Shown here piece after piece: positions 53,364 to 64,000 of a stretch of 64,000 nt of DNA (position 1 is the stretch's first letter; each line of letters begins with the position of its first letter). A program made the translations under genes and the position numbers. Source of the DNA: Microbacterium esteraromaticum (lineage in GTDB: Bacteria; Actinomycetota; Actinomycetes; Actinomycetales; Microbacteriaceae); NCBI RefSeq assembly GCF_014084045.1, contig NZ_CP043732.1:992001-1056000 (forward strand), read 5' to 3'. Under the pieces are notes generated by a model. The model saw only the letters and a program-made list of their open reading frames with translations. It ran no database searches and was not told the DNA's origin.

Positions 53364-54615
53364 TGCTCTGCTCCCTCGAACGACTCCCGGCTTCGGTGCG
53401 GCAGCTCGGCGCGCAGCATCCATCGCCCCTCGCCCGCCGGAGCCGACACGACGGTCCCGCCGAGGACGGATGCCCGCTCGGCGAGGCCCCGCAGGCCGAA
53501 CCCGCCGGTGGCTGCGGCGCGCGTGACGCCGTCGTTCACGATCTCGATCACCAGGGGCGACGCGTCATGGTCGATGCGCACGTCGACCGCGGTGGCCCCC
53601 GGCGCGTGGCGGATGGCGTTGGTGACGCCCTCCTGCACGATGCGTCCGACGGCGAAACGCACCGCCGGCGCGGAGTCCGGTTCACCGCGAACGGCCAGAG
53701 ATGCGGGGAATCCTGCATCCCTGGCGGCGGCCACCGTCTCGGCGGGGCTGACCGGCTCGAGGGGGCGAGCGGAGCGTGCGGATCGCCGTCGCGCAGCACC
53801 CCGAGCATCGATCTCATCTCGGCGAGCGCAGAGCGGGCGGTGCGAGCCGCGGCGAGCGACGCGTCGCGCGAGCGGCTCCGATCGTCGGTGGCCGCGGCCC
53901 CCTCGGACAGCGCGACGACGACGGTCAGCGAATGCGACACGATGTCGTGCATCTCGCGGGCGATTCGGTCGCGCTCGGCCGCTGCCGCGAGCTGCGCCTG
54001 CTGGTCCCGCTCGACGAGCAGCTGGCGGGAGCGGTCGATGATCGCCTCCAGATAGCGGCGTCGGCCGCCGACGTTGACGCCGATGAGCGCGGCGATGAGT
54101 CCCGGCACGGCCACCGAGAGGATCGCGTTGACCAGATCCTGCACGTCGAGGCGACCGGCGCCCAGCAGTGCGAGTCCGAGCACGGCCGTCGCCACGGCGC
54201 CGAGGCCGAGCCAGAGCCACGCCAGACGTGTCGCGCGATACACCGCGACCGAGTACACGGCGACCGCGAACATCAGCGACCCGGTCGCCGAAGTGCCCGC
54301 GAGAAGGGCGAGGTCGACGACCAGCGCCGCGACCAGCGCGGCGGTCGTGCGGGAGCGTCGCCACACCAGCGCGATGCACGCGCCGAGGATCAGCATCCCG
54401 AGCACGGCCGTCACCACGGGTGAGTGCGCGCCGTCACGCTGCTGCGCGGTGCTGCTCAGACCGAATGAGCCCAGCAGGCAGAACAGGGCGATCAGGATGT
54501 CTGCCAGGCGCGGATGCCGCGCCCAGAACCGCCGGATCACGCCGGGCGGACGCGGCAGCCGCAGTCCGTCGTCCGTGAGGACGTCCGAGCTGCGGCTGCG
54601 CGTTGACACGCTCAC
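53360..54615 (-). pseudogene. NarL-type sensor histidine kinase with -1 frameshift
   Basis: The frame from a GTG at 54615 (VSVSTRSRSSDVLTDDG) gives four or five membrane helices and the HisKA_3 motif RDRIAREMHDIVSHSLTVVV, then MRSMLGVLRDGD. The C-terminal HATPase part (EPVSPAETVAAARDAGFP, GRIVQEGVTNAIRHAPGATA, GFGLRGLAERASVLGG) is in another frame. The break lies at a run of five G on the plus strand (53761-53765); one extra base would give LAPLEPVSPAET and a single 418-residue kinase (1257 nt including stop). It is either a true pseudogene or a homopolymer error. Confidence 0.85.
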
Positions 54616-54635
54616 GACTCTACGTGCCGGTGCTG

Positions 54636-55445
54636 TCAGGCATCCCGCCCGCGCAATGCGGCCCACCCGGCGACGAGCGACGCCGCCGACCAGGCGCCGA
54701 GCGTCAGCCACGACTCGGCCGCGTTCAGGGCGGTCAGGTCGGAGGGCAGGATGGCACTGGGCGCAGCGGACGCCGGCAGGTAGTTCGCCGCGTCGATCAG
54801 CCAGGTGAGGTCGGGCAGGAAGGTGCCGACCAGGCTGAAGATCACGGGCAGCACGAAGATGATGCCGACCGTGACCGCGATCGCGCCGGCGCCCGAGCGC
54901 AGCAGGAAGCCGAGCCCCACGCCGATCAGCGAGAACAGCGACATGGTCGCGGAGGCGGCGAGGATCGGCACGATCACCGCTTCGGGCTTCGCCCACTCGA
55001 ACGACGTGCCCGCGTCGGCGAGGATCGGCGTGACGATCAGCGCCGCGGCGAGGAAGATCACCAGCGACACGACGAAGAGGAACGCCGCGAGCACGGCCGC
55101 CTTCGCCACGAGAACCGAGCCGCGCACCGGGTTGGCGGTGAGGGTCGAGCGGATCATGCCGGTGGAGTACTCGCCGGTGACCGAGATCACCCCGAGGATG
55201 CCGGCGAGCAGCATCGTGAACTGCACAGGGGCGACGATCACCATGATCGGGTCGGGAAGACCCTCCGGCAGATTCGCCCCGAACAGCACGGCGATGCCGA
55301 CGGTCAGCACCGCGACGATCGCGACCGACCACCACGTGCCGCGCACCGACAGCAGCTTGATGAGCTCGCTGCGCAGCTGCCTGCCGAGCGAGACGTGCGA
55401 CGCGGTGGTGGGGATGTGTGTGGCGCGGGCCTGGATGGCGGTCAT
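54636..55445 (-). CDS. ABC transporter permease (ABC-2 type)
   Basis: This 269-residue protein has six membrane helices. LRSELIKLLSVRGTWWSVAIV near the N-terminus and VTGEYSTGMIRSTLTANPVRG are typical of the actinobacterial drug/antibiotic-type ABC-2 permeases. It is translationally coupled to the ATPase (ATGA overlap) and forms an exporter, possibly for lantibiotic or envelope stress response. Confidence 0.9.
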   Translation of the reverse strand: MTAIQARATHIPTTASHVSLGRQLRSELIKLLSVRGTWWSVAIVAVLTVGIAVLFGANLPEGLPDPIMVIVAPVQFTMLLAGILGVISVTGEYSTGMIRSTLTANPVRGSVLVAKAAVLAAFLFVVSLVIFLAAALIVTPILADAGTSFEWAKPEAVIVPILAASATMSLFSLIGVGLGFLLRSGAGAIAVTVGIIFVLPVIFSLVGTFLPDLTWLIDAANYLPASAAPSAILPSDLTALNAAESWLTLGAWSAASLVAGWAALRGRDA

Positions 55446-56386
55446 GCGCGGGCCTCCTGGAGAGGGGCGACGTCCTGCGGGACCTCGCGGGTGCGGTATT
55501 CGACGGCGTCGCCGGTGAGGGCGAGGTAGGCGTCTTCGAGCGAGCCGCTCGCGGGAGTCAGCTCGTGCACGGCGATGCCGCGGTCGGCGGCGATGTCGCC
55601 GATGCGGGATGCCGGGAGTCCGGTCACGTCGAGTGTGAAGCGGTCGGAGCTGGTGACCTCGACGTCGGTGCCTGCGATCGCGTCTGCGAGCTCGGCGGCG
55701 CGGGGGCTGCGCACGTGAACGCGCTCGGTGGTCCACGCGCGGACGAGGTCGGGCAGGGCCGCGTCGGCGAGCACCTTGCCGCGGCCGAGCACGATCACGT
55801 GGTCGGCGGTCTGCGCCATCTCGCTCATCAGGTGGCTGGAGAGCAGCACCGTGCGGCCTTCGGATGCCGCGTGGCGCACGAACTGGCGCACCCAGCGCAC
55901 GCCCTCGGGGTCGAGGCCGTTCACCGGCTCGTCGAGGATGAGCGTGTGCGGGTCGCCGAGCAGTGCCGCGGCGATGCCGAGGCGCTGGCCCATGCCCAGC
56001 GAGAACCCGCCGGCGCGCTTGCGCGCCACCGAGCCGATCCCGGTGATCTCGATGACCTCGTCGACACGGGAAGAAGGGATGCCGTGGGTGGCGGCCATGG
56101 CCCGCAGGTGGTTGCGCGCGCTGCGGCCGGTGTGCACGGCTTTGGCGTCGAGCAGCACCCCGACCTCGGCGAGCGGCGCCTTGAGATCGGTGTAGCTCTG
56201 CCCGTTGATCATGACGCGGCCGGATGTCGGTCGGTCGAGACCGACGATCATGCGCATCGTCGTCGACTTGCCGGCGCCGTTCGGCCCCAGGAACCCCGTG
56301 ACGCTGCCAGGACGCACCGTGAACGACACGTCGTCGACGGCGACCTTGTCTCCGTACCTCTTGCCGAGGCCCTCTGCTGTGATCAT
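55442..56386 (-). CDS. ABC transporter ATPase (CcmA/DrrA-like)
   Basis: This 314-residue ATPase starts MITAEGLGKRYGDKVAVDDV. Walker A is GPNGAGKST; the signature is SLGMGQRLGIA; Walker B is TLILDEPVNGLDPEG; switch His in VLLSSHLMSEM. A C-terminal ~90-residue regulatory tail is present. The usual LSGGQ signature reads LGMGQ. With the permease, kinase and regulator it forms a four-gene sensing/export cassette. Confidence 0.93.
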   Translation of the reverse strand: MITAEGLGKRYGDKVAVDDVSFTVRPGSVTGFLGPNGAGKSTTMRMIVGLDRPTSGRVMINGQSYTDLKAPLAEVGVLLDAKAVHTGRSARNHLRAMAATHGIPSSRVDEVIEITGIGSVARKRAGGFSLGMGQRLGIAAALLGDPHTLILDEPVNGLDPEGVRWVRQFVRHAASEGRTVLLSSHLMSEMAQTADHVIVLGRGKVLADAALPDLVRAWTTERVHVRSPRAAELADAIAGTDVEVTSSDRFTLDVTGLPASRIGDIAADRGIAVHELTPASGSLEDAYLALTGDAVEYRTREVPQDVAPLQEARA

Positions 56387-56481
56387 GCCTTCGACGCTAT
56401 TTCCCTGGCGCATCCGCGCGCGTCCGCCTGCAGAGTGACTCTCGCCGGGGCGCGTCATCCCGTGGTACTACGTCACGGGTG

Positions 56482-56580
56482 TCTCGAGCGCGCCTGTCGG
56501 GCGTCTCTCTGTCGGGCGTCTCTCTGTCGGGCGTCTCGGTGTCGGGCGTCTCGGTCTCGAGCGCGCCTGTCGGGCGTCTC
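56482..56580. repeat. 15-bp tandem repeat (CTGTCGGGCGTCTCT type)
   Basis: Four to five units of period 15 (CTGTCGGGCGTCTCT, then GTGTCGGGCGTCTCG) are flanked by two copies of TCGAGCGCGCCTGTCGGGCG. They lie in the 346-bp gap 56387-56732 that otherwise holds the ABC promoter side and the tRNA upstream region. No gene is seen. Confidence 0.8.
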
Positions 56581-56732
56581 GGACCATCCGGCCCGCGCAC
56601 GGCGTGTACTCGGCACACCGGGCGTACCGGCAGCGTGTCGTCCGAGATTCCCGACGCTCACCCGACAGTCGGACCCGCCGCGTAGCCACCACCCGCACCT
56701 TTGTTATGCTTGCCAAGCGCCTCCGGGCGCAC

Positions 56733-56806
56733 GGGGCTGTAGTTCAATGGCAGAACTTCTGCTTCCCAAGCAGACAGCGCGGGTTCGATTCCCGTCAGCC
56801 CCTCCA
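56733..56806 (+). tRNA. tRNA-Gly(CCC)
   Basis: A 7-bp acceptor stem GGGGCTG / CAGCCCC, a D arm GTTCAATGGCAGAAC, an anticodon stem TCTGC / GCAGA with loop TTCCCAA (anticodon CCC, reading GGG), a T arm CGGGTTCGATTCCCG and an encoded CCA (56804-56806) fold as a standard cloverleaf. A TATGCT -10-like box is at 56705-56710. Confidence 0.96.
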
Positions 56807-56860
56807 CAGTGACCACGCAGCGCGGCTGAGGCGCTTCTCGCGCGGCGCATCCGTCCGTCT

Positions 56861-58303
56861 CTATCCAGGGGTGACGGGATTGCGGACGAACCAGCTGCCG
56901 ACCACCGCGACCAGCGAGATGACGGCTCCGACCAGGAAGGCGAACGAGACTCCGTACGCCTCCGCCGGGATCTGCCCGGCACCGGATGCCATCGATCGAG
57001 CCGTCCCGATGCCGAGCACCGTCACGAACAGCGCGGTGCCGATCGCTCCGGCGACCTGCTGGACGGTGCCGATCGTCGCGGAGCCGTGCGAGTACAGCTT
57101 CGGCCCGAGAGATCCGAGCGCCGAGGTCATCAACGGCGTCATCATGAAGGCGACCCCCACCGAGAGCCCCACGTGCCCGAGCATGACGAGCACCGGAGGC
57201 GTGCTCTCCGAGAGCCTCGTCATCGCCCACAGCACCGAGCTGGCGAGCATCGCCCCGGGGATCACGAGCGGCCGGGGCCCGAACCTGTCGAAGAGGCGCC
57301 CGACGAGCGGGGCGATGAGTCCCATCACCAGGCCGCCGGGGAGCAGCAGCAGACCAGTGGTCACCGAGTCGACGCGCAGGACGTTCTGCAGATAGATCGG
57401 CAGCAGCATGATCGATCCGAACATCGCCGCCATCATCACCATCACCAGGATCACGGCGAGCGCGAACGGCCGGGAGCGGAAGACGCGCAGGTCGAGGAGT
57501 GCCCGCTCGGTGCGCTGCAGCATGAGCTGTCGCCAGATGAACAGCGCGAGGCCGACGATGCCGGCTGCCAGGGCGATCGACCCGGCGGTGCGCGACGTGT
57601 CGGTTCCTGCACCCAGTGCGCTGAATCCGTAGACGAGACCGCCGAAGGCGACCGCAGTGAGCGGCAGAGAGAGCAGGTCGAGCGGAGCGCTGCTGTGCGC
57701 TCCGATGTTGCGCAGCAGCAAGGCTCCGGCGGCGAGCATCAGCAGGGCGACCGGGAGGATCGTCCAGAACAGGAACTGCCAAGACAGGCTGTTCAGGATG
57801 AATCCGGACAGCGTGGGACCGAGCGCGGGGGCGACTGCCATCACGATCGTGATCCGTCCCATGAACCGCCCGCGCTCATGCGCGGGCACGAGGGTCATGA
57901 TCGTCGTCATCAGCAGAGGCATCATGATCGCCGTGCCGGAGGCCTGGATCACCCGCGCGATCAGCAGCACCGTGAAGTCAGGGGCGAGCGCGCCGAGCAG
58001 CGTGCCCGCGCTGAAGGCCGTCATCGCCGCCAGGAAGACCTGCCTGGTCGTGAACCGCTGAAGCAGGTACCCGGTGGTCGGGATCACCACGGCCATGGTG
58101 AGCATGAACGCCGTGGTGGTCCACTGAGCGAGATTCAGAGAGACGCCGAGGTCGGTCACGAGGTGCGGGATGGCGACGCCCATCACCGTCTCGTTGAGCA
58201 TGGTGGCGAAGGCCGCACCCAGCAGCAGCCAGATCGCGGCCTTGCCCGATGTGCGGGAGGGGCCGGTGGCCTCAGAGGGCAGAGTCACGGACGCAGTGGA
58301 CAT
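56861..58303 (-). CDS. MFS multidrug pump, DHA2 family (14 TM)
   Basis: This 480-residue protein has 14 helices. TM1 AAIWLLLGAAFATMLNETVMGVAIPHL and motif A/C regions (GYLLQRFTTRQVFLAAM; IVMAVAPALGPTLSGFIL) are typical of EmrB/QacA/LmrB pumps. It exports drugs by proton antiport. ATG 58303 has GGAG at good spacing; a TTG at 58321 is possible. It follows the DoxX gene by 4 nt and is probably cotranscribed, divergent from the HxlR regulator. Confidence 0.92.
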   Translation of the reverse strand: MSTASVTLPSEATGPSRTSGKAAIWLLLGAAFATMLNETVMGVAIPHLVTDLGVSLNLAQWTTTAFMLTMAVVIPTTGYLLQRFTTRQVFLAAMTAFSAGTLLGALAPDFTVLLIARVIQASGTAIMMPLLMTTIMTLVPAHERGRFMGRITIVMAVAPALGPTLSGFILNSLSWQFLFWTILPVALLMLAAGALLLRNIGAHSSAPLDLLSLPLTAVAFGGLVYGFSALGAGTDTSRTAGSIALAAGIVGLALFIWRQLMLQRTERALLDLRVFRSRPFALAVILVMVMMAAMFGSIMLLPIYLQNVLRVDSVTTGLLLLPGGLVMGLIAPLVGRLFDRFGPRPLVIPGAMLASSVLWAMTRLSESTPPVLVMLGHVGLSVGVAFMMTPLMTSALGSLGPKLYSHGSATIGTVQQVAGAIGTALFVTVLGIGTARSMASGAGQIPAEAYGVSFAFLVGAVISLVAVVGSWFVRNPVTPG

Positions 58304-58307
58304 GTGG

Positions 58308-58673
58308 TCACACTCCTGCAAGACGCAGCGCGGCGACGGCGAGCCCGACGAGCATCAGCACGATGTTGGGCACGAACGGCTCACCGTGCTTGCGGTGCGC
58401 GAAGATCGCGAGGAACTGGATCAGCGCGAGGCCGATCGCGGCGATCGGGGTGAGGATGGGCGCCACGCCGATGAGCACCGGGATGATCACGCCGACCGCA
58501 CCGAGCACCTCGGCGGCGCCGATGAGCCTGACCTGCGAGTCGCTGTAGTCGTCAAGGGTCGGCATCGGCCGGTCGCCGCCGTGCGGCTTCAGGATCTTCA
58601 TGGAGCCGGCCATGAGGAATGCCAGGGCGAGGAAGCCGGACAGAACCCAGGTGAGAACGGTGAGGAGGATCAC
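58308..58673 (-). CDS. DoxX-family membrane protein
   Basis: This 121-residue protein has four membrane helices (LTVLTWVLSGFLALAFLMAGSMKI; LIGAAEVLGAVGVIIPVL; ILTPIAAIGLALIQFLAIF; PNIVLMLVGLAVAALRL) and the DoxX-like motif GSMKILKP. DoxX proteins are linked to redox or quinone stress. It shares a transcription unit with the DHA2 pump and faces hxlR. Confidence 0.87.
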   Translation of the reverse strand: MILLTVLTWVLSGFLALAFLMAGSMKILKPHGGDRPMPTLDDYSDSQVRLIGAAEVLGAVGVIIPVLIGVAPILTPIAAIGLALIQFLAIFAHRKHGEPFVPNIVLMLVGLAVAALRLAGV

Positions 58674-58696
58674 AGGAGGCCTTTCACAAGAACGAA

Positions 58697-58713
58697 AGTT
58701 ACGATCGGTAACT
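58697..58713. promoter_or_regulatory. Inverted repeat AGTTAC-N5-GTAACT, putative HxlR operator
   Basis: The arms AGTTAC (58697-58702) and GTAACT (58708-58713) lie just upstream of doxX in the divergent doxX/hxlR region. An HxlR-type protein is the likely binder. Confidence 0.6.
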
Positions 58714-58816
58714 GAGGTACGGTGGGTAAGTATTCCTCACGGGGTGGCAGGCACCGCAACGTGACCGAGTCACACCGAGGTAACCGACACGACGTGCCGA
58801 CGATGAAGGAGCTGCA

Positions 58817-59212
58817 ATGGAGATCGCGCACGAGCCACGCATGCATACGATGTGCGGGGGATCCGAGGCGGATGCAGAGGTGTTCCGCTCGATACTGTCG
58901 CGCGTCGGAGACAAGTGGAGCATGATGCTGATCGGGATGCTGCAGGACGGCCCCATGCGCTTCACCGAGCTCAAGCAGATGACCTCCGGGATCTCGGCCC
59001 GGATGCTCACCCACACCCTGCGGCAGCTTGAGCGCGACGGGCTCGTGGCGCGTGAGATGTTCGCCGAGATCCCCCCGCGTGTGGAGTACCGCGTGACCCC
59101 GCTCGGGCGCACGCTGATCGCCCCGATCCTGGTGCTCGCCGAGTGGGCCTCAACCCACCAGAGCGAGATCGCCGCGCATCGCCTGAAGTACGACCTCGAG
59201 ACCGACGCCTGA
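58817..59212 (+). CDS. HxlR-family regulator
   Basis: This 131-residue winged-helix protein has the HxlR core (DKWSMMLIGMLQDGPMRFTELKQMTSGISARMLTHTLRQLERDGLVAREMF). It carries one Cys at the N-terminus (HTMCGG), where redox-sensing HxlR proteins have theirs, consistent with electrophile or quinone sensing. It is divergent from the doxX/pump operon, and a quinone/FMN reductase gene follows, giving a coherent oxidative-electrophile module. Confidence 0.9.
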   Translation: MEIAHEPRMHTMCGGSEADAEVFRSILSRVGDKWSMMLIGMLQDGPMRFTELKQMTSGISARMLTHTLRQLERDGLVAREMFAEIPPRVEYRVTPLGRTLIAPILVLAEWASTHQSEIAAHRLKYDLETDA

Positions 59213-59230
59213 TTCCGGGAGCACATCCCT

Positions 59231-59255
59231 GGAATACATTCAATGGAATACATTC
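59231..59255. repeat. Direct repeat GGAATACATTC
   Basis: Exact 11-bp copies at 59231-59241 and 59245-59255 (period 14) lie upstream of the FMN reductase gene. Possible activator site. Confidence 0.5.
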
Positions 59256-59303
59256 TCCTGAGACCGCGTTCATCCAGCCGTCAGCAACGGAAGGATCAGA
59301 ACA

Positions 59304-59882
59304 ATGTCGGAATCTCAGCCCCGCATCAGCATCATCGTCGGCAGCACTCGTCCCGTGCGGATCGGACGCCAGCTGGCAGACAGCATCGCCAAACTGCTCG
59401 CGCGGTCGACGAGCGCCGACGTGCGGATCCTCGATCTTCGCGAGATCGACCTGCCGATGCTCGATGAACCGCTCATGGCAGGCATGAACCAGTACACGCA
59501 TCCGCACACCTTCGCGTGGGCCGATGAGATCCGGGCATCCGATGCGATCGTCTTCCTCACTCCGCAGTACAACGCCGGTTACCCGGCCGCGCTGAAGAAC
59601 GCCATCGACTACATCTACGCCGAGTGGCAGGACCGTCCGGCCGCGATCGTCAGCTACGGCGGGCACGGCGGAGCAGCGTCCGCCAAGCAGCTGCGCGAAG
59701 TGCTCGAGTTCATCGGGATGGATCTGATCGACATCCAGCCGCAGCTCGTGATCCGGCGTGAGGACTACACCGCGGACTGGCACCTCGGCGCCCCGGACGT
59801 CGTCGTCGACCGGTACTCCGAGACGATCGGCGCCGTCGGTGCCGCCCTGGAGTCGCGCGTGCAGGGGCTCGCCGCGGCGTGA
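59304..59882 (+). CDS. NAD(P)H-dependent FMN reductase / quinone reductase
   Basis: This 192-residue flavodoxin-like protein has the FMN phosphate loop IIVGSTRPVRIGRQ, FLTPQYNAGYPAALKNAIDY and SYGGHGGAASAKQLRE. The family reduces quinones, azo compounds or flavins two electrons at a time. It follows hxlR in the same direction (91-bp gap). A GGAAGGATC ribosome-binding site is present. Confidence 0.9.
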   Translation: MSESQPRISIIVGSTRPVRIGRQLADSIAKLLARSTSADVRILDLREIDLPMLDEPLMAGMNQYTHPHTFAWADEIRASDAIVFLTPQYNAGYPAALKNAIDYIYAEWQDRPAAIVSYGGHGGAASAKQLREVLEFIGMDLIDIQPQLVIRREDYTADWHLGAPDVVVDRYSETIGAVGAALESRVQGLAAA

Positions 59883-59910
59883 CCAGCGCTCGCGTGCAGG
59901 GACTCCTTTC

Positions 59911-59934
59911 AAGATCATAAGATTCGGTGATCTT
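59911..59934. promoter_or_regulatory. Inverted repeat AAGATCA-N10-TGATCTT
   Basis: Perfect 7-bp arms at 59911-59917 and 59928-59934 lie between the FMN reductase stop and the ppsR-like start. An operator or weak terminator is possible; no U tract. Confidence 0.45.
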
Positions 59935-59985
59935 TACCCCCGGGAGTGGCGAAGGTTCCTCTGATCCTCCGCATAGGGTCGTCTC

Positions 59986-60831
59986 ATGGCCGAGACGACC
60001 CTCAGCGACAAGACCACGACGCGCGCCGTGCGCGCCGCGTACTTCGTGTCGGACAGCACGGGCATCACCGCCGAGACCCTGGGCAACGCCCTGCTGGCCA
60101 ACTTCCCCGGCATGGTGTTCGTCAAGCACACGGTCCCGTTCGTCGACTCGGTCGACGCCGCGACGACCGTCGCTGAGCAGATCGCGCAGGATGCCGCAGG
60201 CGGCCTCGAGCCGCTCGTCTTCACCACGGCCAAGAACCCCGCGGTGCGCACCGTGCTCACCGCCGTCCCCGCCACGCACATCGACCTGCTGAGCGGCCAC
60301 CTGAGCGAGCTCGCCGAGGCTCTCGGCACCCCACCGTCCGAGCAGCTCGGCCAGTTCCACACTCTGGGCGACGCCACCGAGTACTTCGCCCGCATGCGCG
60401 CGGTCGAGTACGCGATCGAGCACGACGACGGACAGAGCAGTCGCGCCCTCGACCTCGCCGACGTGATCATCGTCGCCCCCAGCCGCTGCGGCAAGACCCC
60501 CACCACGATGTACCTCGCACTGCAGTACGGCCTGCTCGTCGCGAACTACCCGCTCACCGATGACGACTTCCCCAGCGACGGCCTGCCGCCTCTCATCGAG
60601 AAGTACGCCTCGCGGTGCTTCGGACTCACCACCACGCCGCTGCGGCTCAGCCAGGTGCGCCACGAACGCCGCCCCGACTCCCACTACTCGAGCCTCGCGC
60701 AGTGCACCACCGAGCTGCGCCGCGCCGAGAAGCTGTACGCCCGCAACGGCATCCCCTTCCTCAACTCCTCGACGAAGAGCGTCGAGGAGATGTCCGCAGT
60801 GATCCTGCAAGCCCTCGGCCTCCGCCGCTGA
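59986..60831 (+). CDS. PEP synthase regulatory kinase/pyrophosphorylase (PSRP, DUF299)
   Basis: This 281-residue protein starts with the DUF299 signature [23 protein letters not shown] and has the P-loop-like [20 protein letters not shown] uses ADP to phosphorylate a Thr of PEP synthase and Pi to reverse it. It lies 41 nt upstream of ppsA in the same direction, as usual for this pair. Confidence 0.92.
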   Translation: MAETTLSDKTTTRAVRAAYFVSDSTGITAETLGNALLANFPGMVFVKHTVPFVDSVDAATTVAEQIAQDAAGGLEPLVFTTAKNPAVRTVLTAVPATHIDLLSGHLSELAEALGTPPSEQLGQFHTLGDATEYFARMRAVEYAIEHDDGQSSRALDLADVIIVAPSRCGKTPTTMYLALQYGLLVANYPLTDDDFPSDGLPPLIEKYASRCFGLTTTPLRLSQVRHERRPDSHYSSLAQCTTELRRAEKLYARNGIPFLNSSTKSVEEMSAVILQALGLRR

Positions 60832-60872
60832 CCACACTCAGCCTGACCACCCTTCAGACGAAAGAGCTCCTC

Positions 60873-63257
<2,385 letters not shown>

Positions 63258-63277
63258 TGCTGTCGAATCAGCGCTGA

Positions 63278-63306
63278 CCGGAGGCGAAGGAAGCCTTCGC
63301 GTCCGG
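63278..63306 (+). terminator. Hairpin terminator after ppsA
   Basis: A 13-bp stem with one mismatch (CCGGAGGCGAAGG / CCTTCGCGTCCGG) and loop AAG follows the ppsA stop by 20 bp. It has no U tract. Confidence 0.75.
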
Positions 63307-63399
63307 TACGCGGAACGGCTCTTCCAGGCCCCGGTCAGTGCGGTCGGCTACGTTCGGAGTGAGCGCGTCTGCGCTCGTCTATGAAACACAGGTGCCTGC

Positions 63400-63741
63400 A
63401 TGCCATATCGCGACCGGACCACAGTCGAGCGCTGGGTCAACGAGTACATCGTGTCGCACAGCGCTGATTCGCTGGGCGTCGCGGTGCTCGACAACAACTT
63501 CGAGTCGGGCCCCAACTCGGGCATGGTCGTCGTGACGCTCCGCTCCGCCAGCACGATCACGCTGCTGCACCCCGAGATCCGTCTGGGGCTGCCCGTGTGG
63601 GTCGTGACGTTCGAGGGTCGCAGTGCGTCGATCGACATGGATGACGCCGACCTCCGCCTGCTCGCCGACGATATCGCCCGGCTCGCCGAGCTGCGCTCGT
63701 TCCTTCAGGAGAAGACCGACGCGGTCGTCCTCGCGCACTGA
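63400..63741 (+). CDS. Hypothetical protein (113 aa)
   Basis: The protein starts MPYRDRTTVERWVNEYIVSH and has alternating beta-rich segments (GMVVVTLRSASTITLLH; GLPVWVVTFEGRSASID) and a C-terminal helix (LRLLADDIARLAELRSFLQE). Soluble, no signal. No family is recognised. It lies alone after the ppsA terminator. Confidence 0.6.
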   Translation: MPYRDRTTVERWVNEYIVSHSADSLGVAVLDNNFESGPNSGMVVVTLRSASTITLLHPEIRLGLPVWVVTFEGRSASIDMDDADLRLLADDIARLAELRSFLQEKTDAVVLAH

Positions 63742-63778
63742 CCGCGGCGGCCCCTCGGCCGCCCTCCTGGGCGGTCGC

Positions 63779-64000
63779 TCAGCCTGGAAGGGCTGTGAGG
63801 AGCGCGCCCAGCGCGGCGGTCGCTCCTGCGACGATCCCCGCCGACGCGGCGATCGGCCGGATCATCTCGCCTAGGCGGCGATCCCGGATGCGTGCGCGCT
63901 CCGGCCTCCACGACAGCACCGCCGTCTTCGCATCCGACAGCTCCGCGAAGCGGCCGATGGGCGCGCTGGTGCCGTCGAACGCGACGAAGTGCCCGTCGGG
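63779..64000 (-). CDS. Partial protein, C-terminal 73 residues at window edge
   Basis: A continuous minus-strand frame runs in from the right edge: PDGHFVAFDGTSAPIGRFAE, then LSWRPERARIRDRRLGEMIR, and a hydrophobic Gly/Ala-rich end (IAASAGIVAGATAALGALLTALPG) before the stop. Possibly a membrane-tethered regulator; too short to name. Confidence 0.6.
   Translation of the reverse strand, partial: PDGHFVAFDGTSAPIGRFAELSDAKTAVLSWRPERARIRDRRLGEMIRPIAASAGIVAGATAALGALLTALPG

Overview
The window is a high-GC actinobacterial chromosome segment, most likely Microbacteriaceae and probably Microbacterium. This is inferred from the GC content, the dnaK-grpE-dnaJ-hspR locus with HAIR sites, an FprA/7Fe-ferredoxin siroheme sulfite-reduction operon, DUF3817 and 13E12-type HNH proteins, and a strikingly frequent GGATGC/GCATCC hexamer. 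No database search was run; names rest on motifs, lengths and neighbours. I see no prophage, integrase, transposase, rRNA or CRISPR array, and one tRNA.

Layout. 0.1-5.1 kb: a GlxA-type AraC regulator divergent from a 47-residue membrane peptide across a symmetric operator; a GT4 glycosyltransferase; a DHFR-like reductase divergent from a TetR regulator over a tandem repeat; a lipoprotein. 5.2-13.3 kb: a catabolic operon read leftwards (tctC, tctB, tctA, DapA-family aldolase/dehydratase, FGGY kinase, FucI-like isomerase). A FadR-type GntR gene lies beside it, and related operators precede both tctC and gntR. 13.3-17.4 kb: hspR, dnaJ, grpE, dnaK. 17.5-19.6 kb: a frameshifted hydrolase, a TOPRIM protein and a CbiX-type chelatase. 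19.9-31.2 kb: an 11-gene sulfur operon (sir, cysH, cysD, cysN, an SsuABC/TauABC-like ABC transporter, cobA, fprA, fdx, a TrxR-like flavoprotein), nearly all joined by ATGA/GTGA or short overlaps. It would take sulfur from import through APS to sulfide, and it includes part of siroheme synthesis and the electron supply.

31-46 kb is an accessory stretch: DUF3817; a 13E12 HNH protein; a RIO-type kinase behind a 20-codon leader ORF; a fused and frameshifted wreck of a membrane gene plus a VWA-domain gene; an MFS transporter; a GH65 phosphorylase; a TetR/hydrolase pair; two divergent MarR-like genes with histidine-rich segments over a dense palindromic operator; an AraC regulator; a hairpin-repeat array; an MFS exporter. 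46-52.5 kb: a VPEG-repeat membrane protein, dCTP deaminase, then a TasA-like exported protein, a SipW-type signal peptidase, an Ig-like repeat exoprotein and an OmpR/HK pair. 52.7-56.4 kb: a NarL regulator, a frameshifted histidine kinase and an ABC transporter. 56.7-64 kb: tRNA-Gly(CCC), an MFS pump, DoxX/HxlR, an FMN reductase, the PpsA regulatory kinase with PEP synthase, and a partial gene at the right edge.

Two themes cut across the window. Tandem repeats with a 15-bp period (or 30) recur at least seven times, in coding and non-coding DNA. Three genes are frameshifted, two of them at short G/C runs, so either recent pseudogenization or assembly error should be considered. The best candidates for something undescribed are the GntR-controlled TctABC/isomerase/kinase/aldolase pathway, the paired His-rich MarR proteins, and the TasA/SipW/Ig-like/two-component operon.
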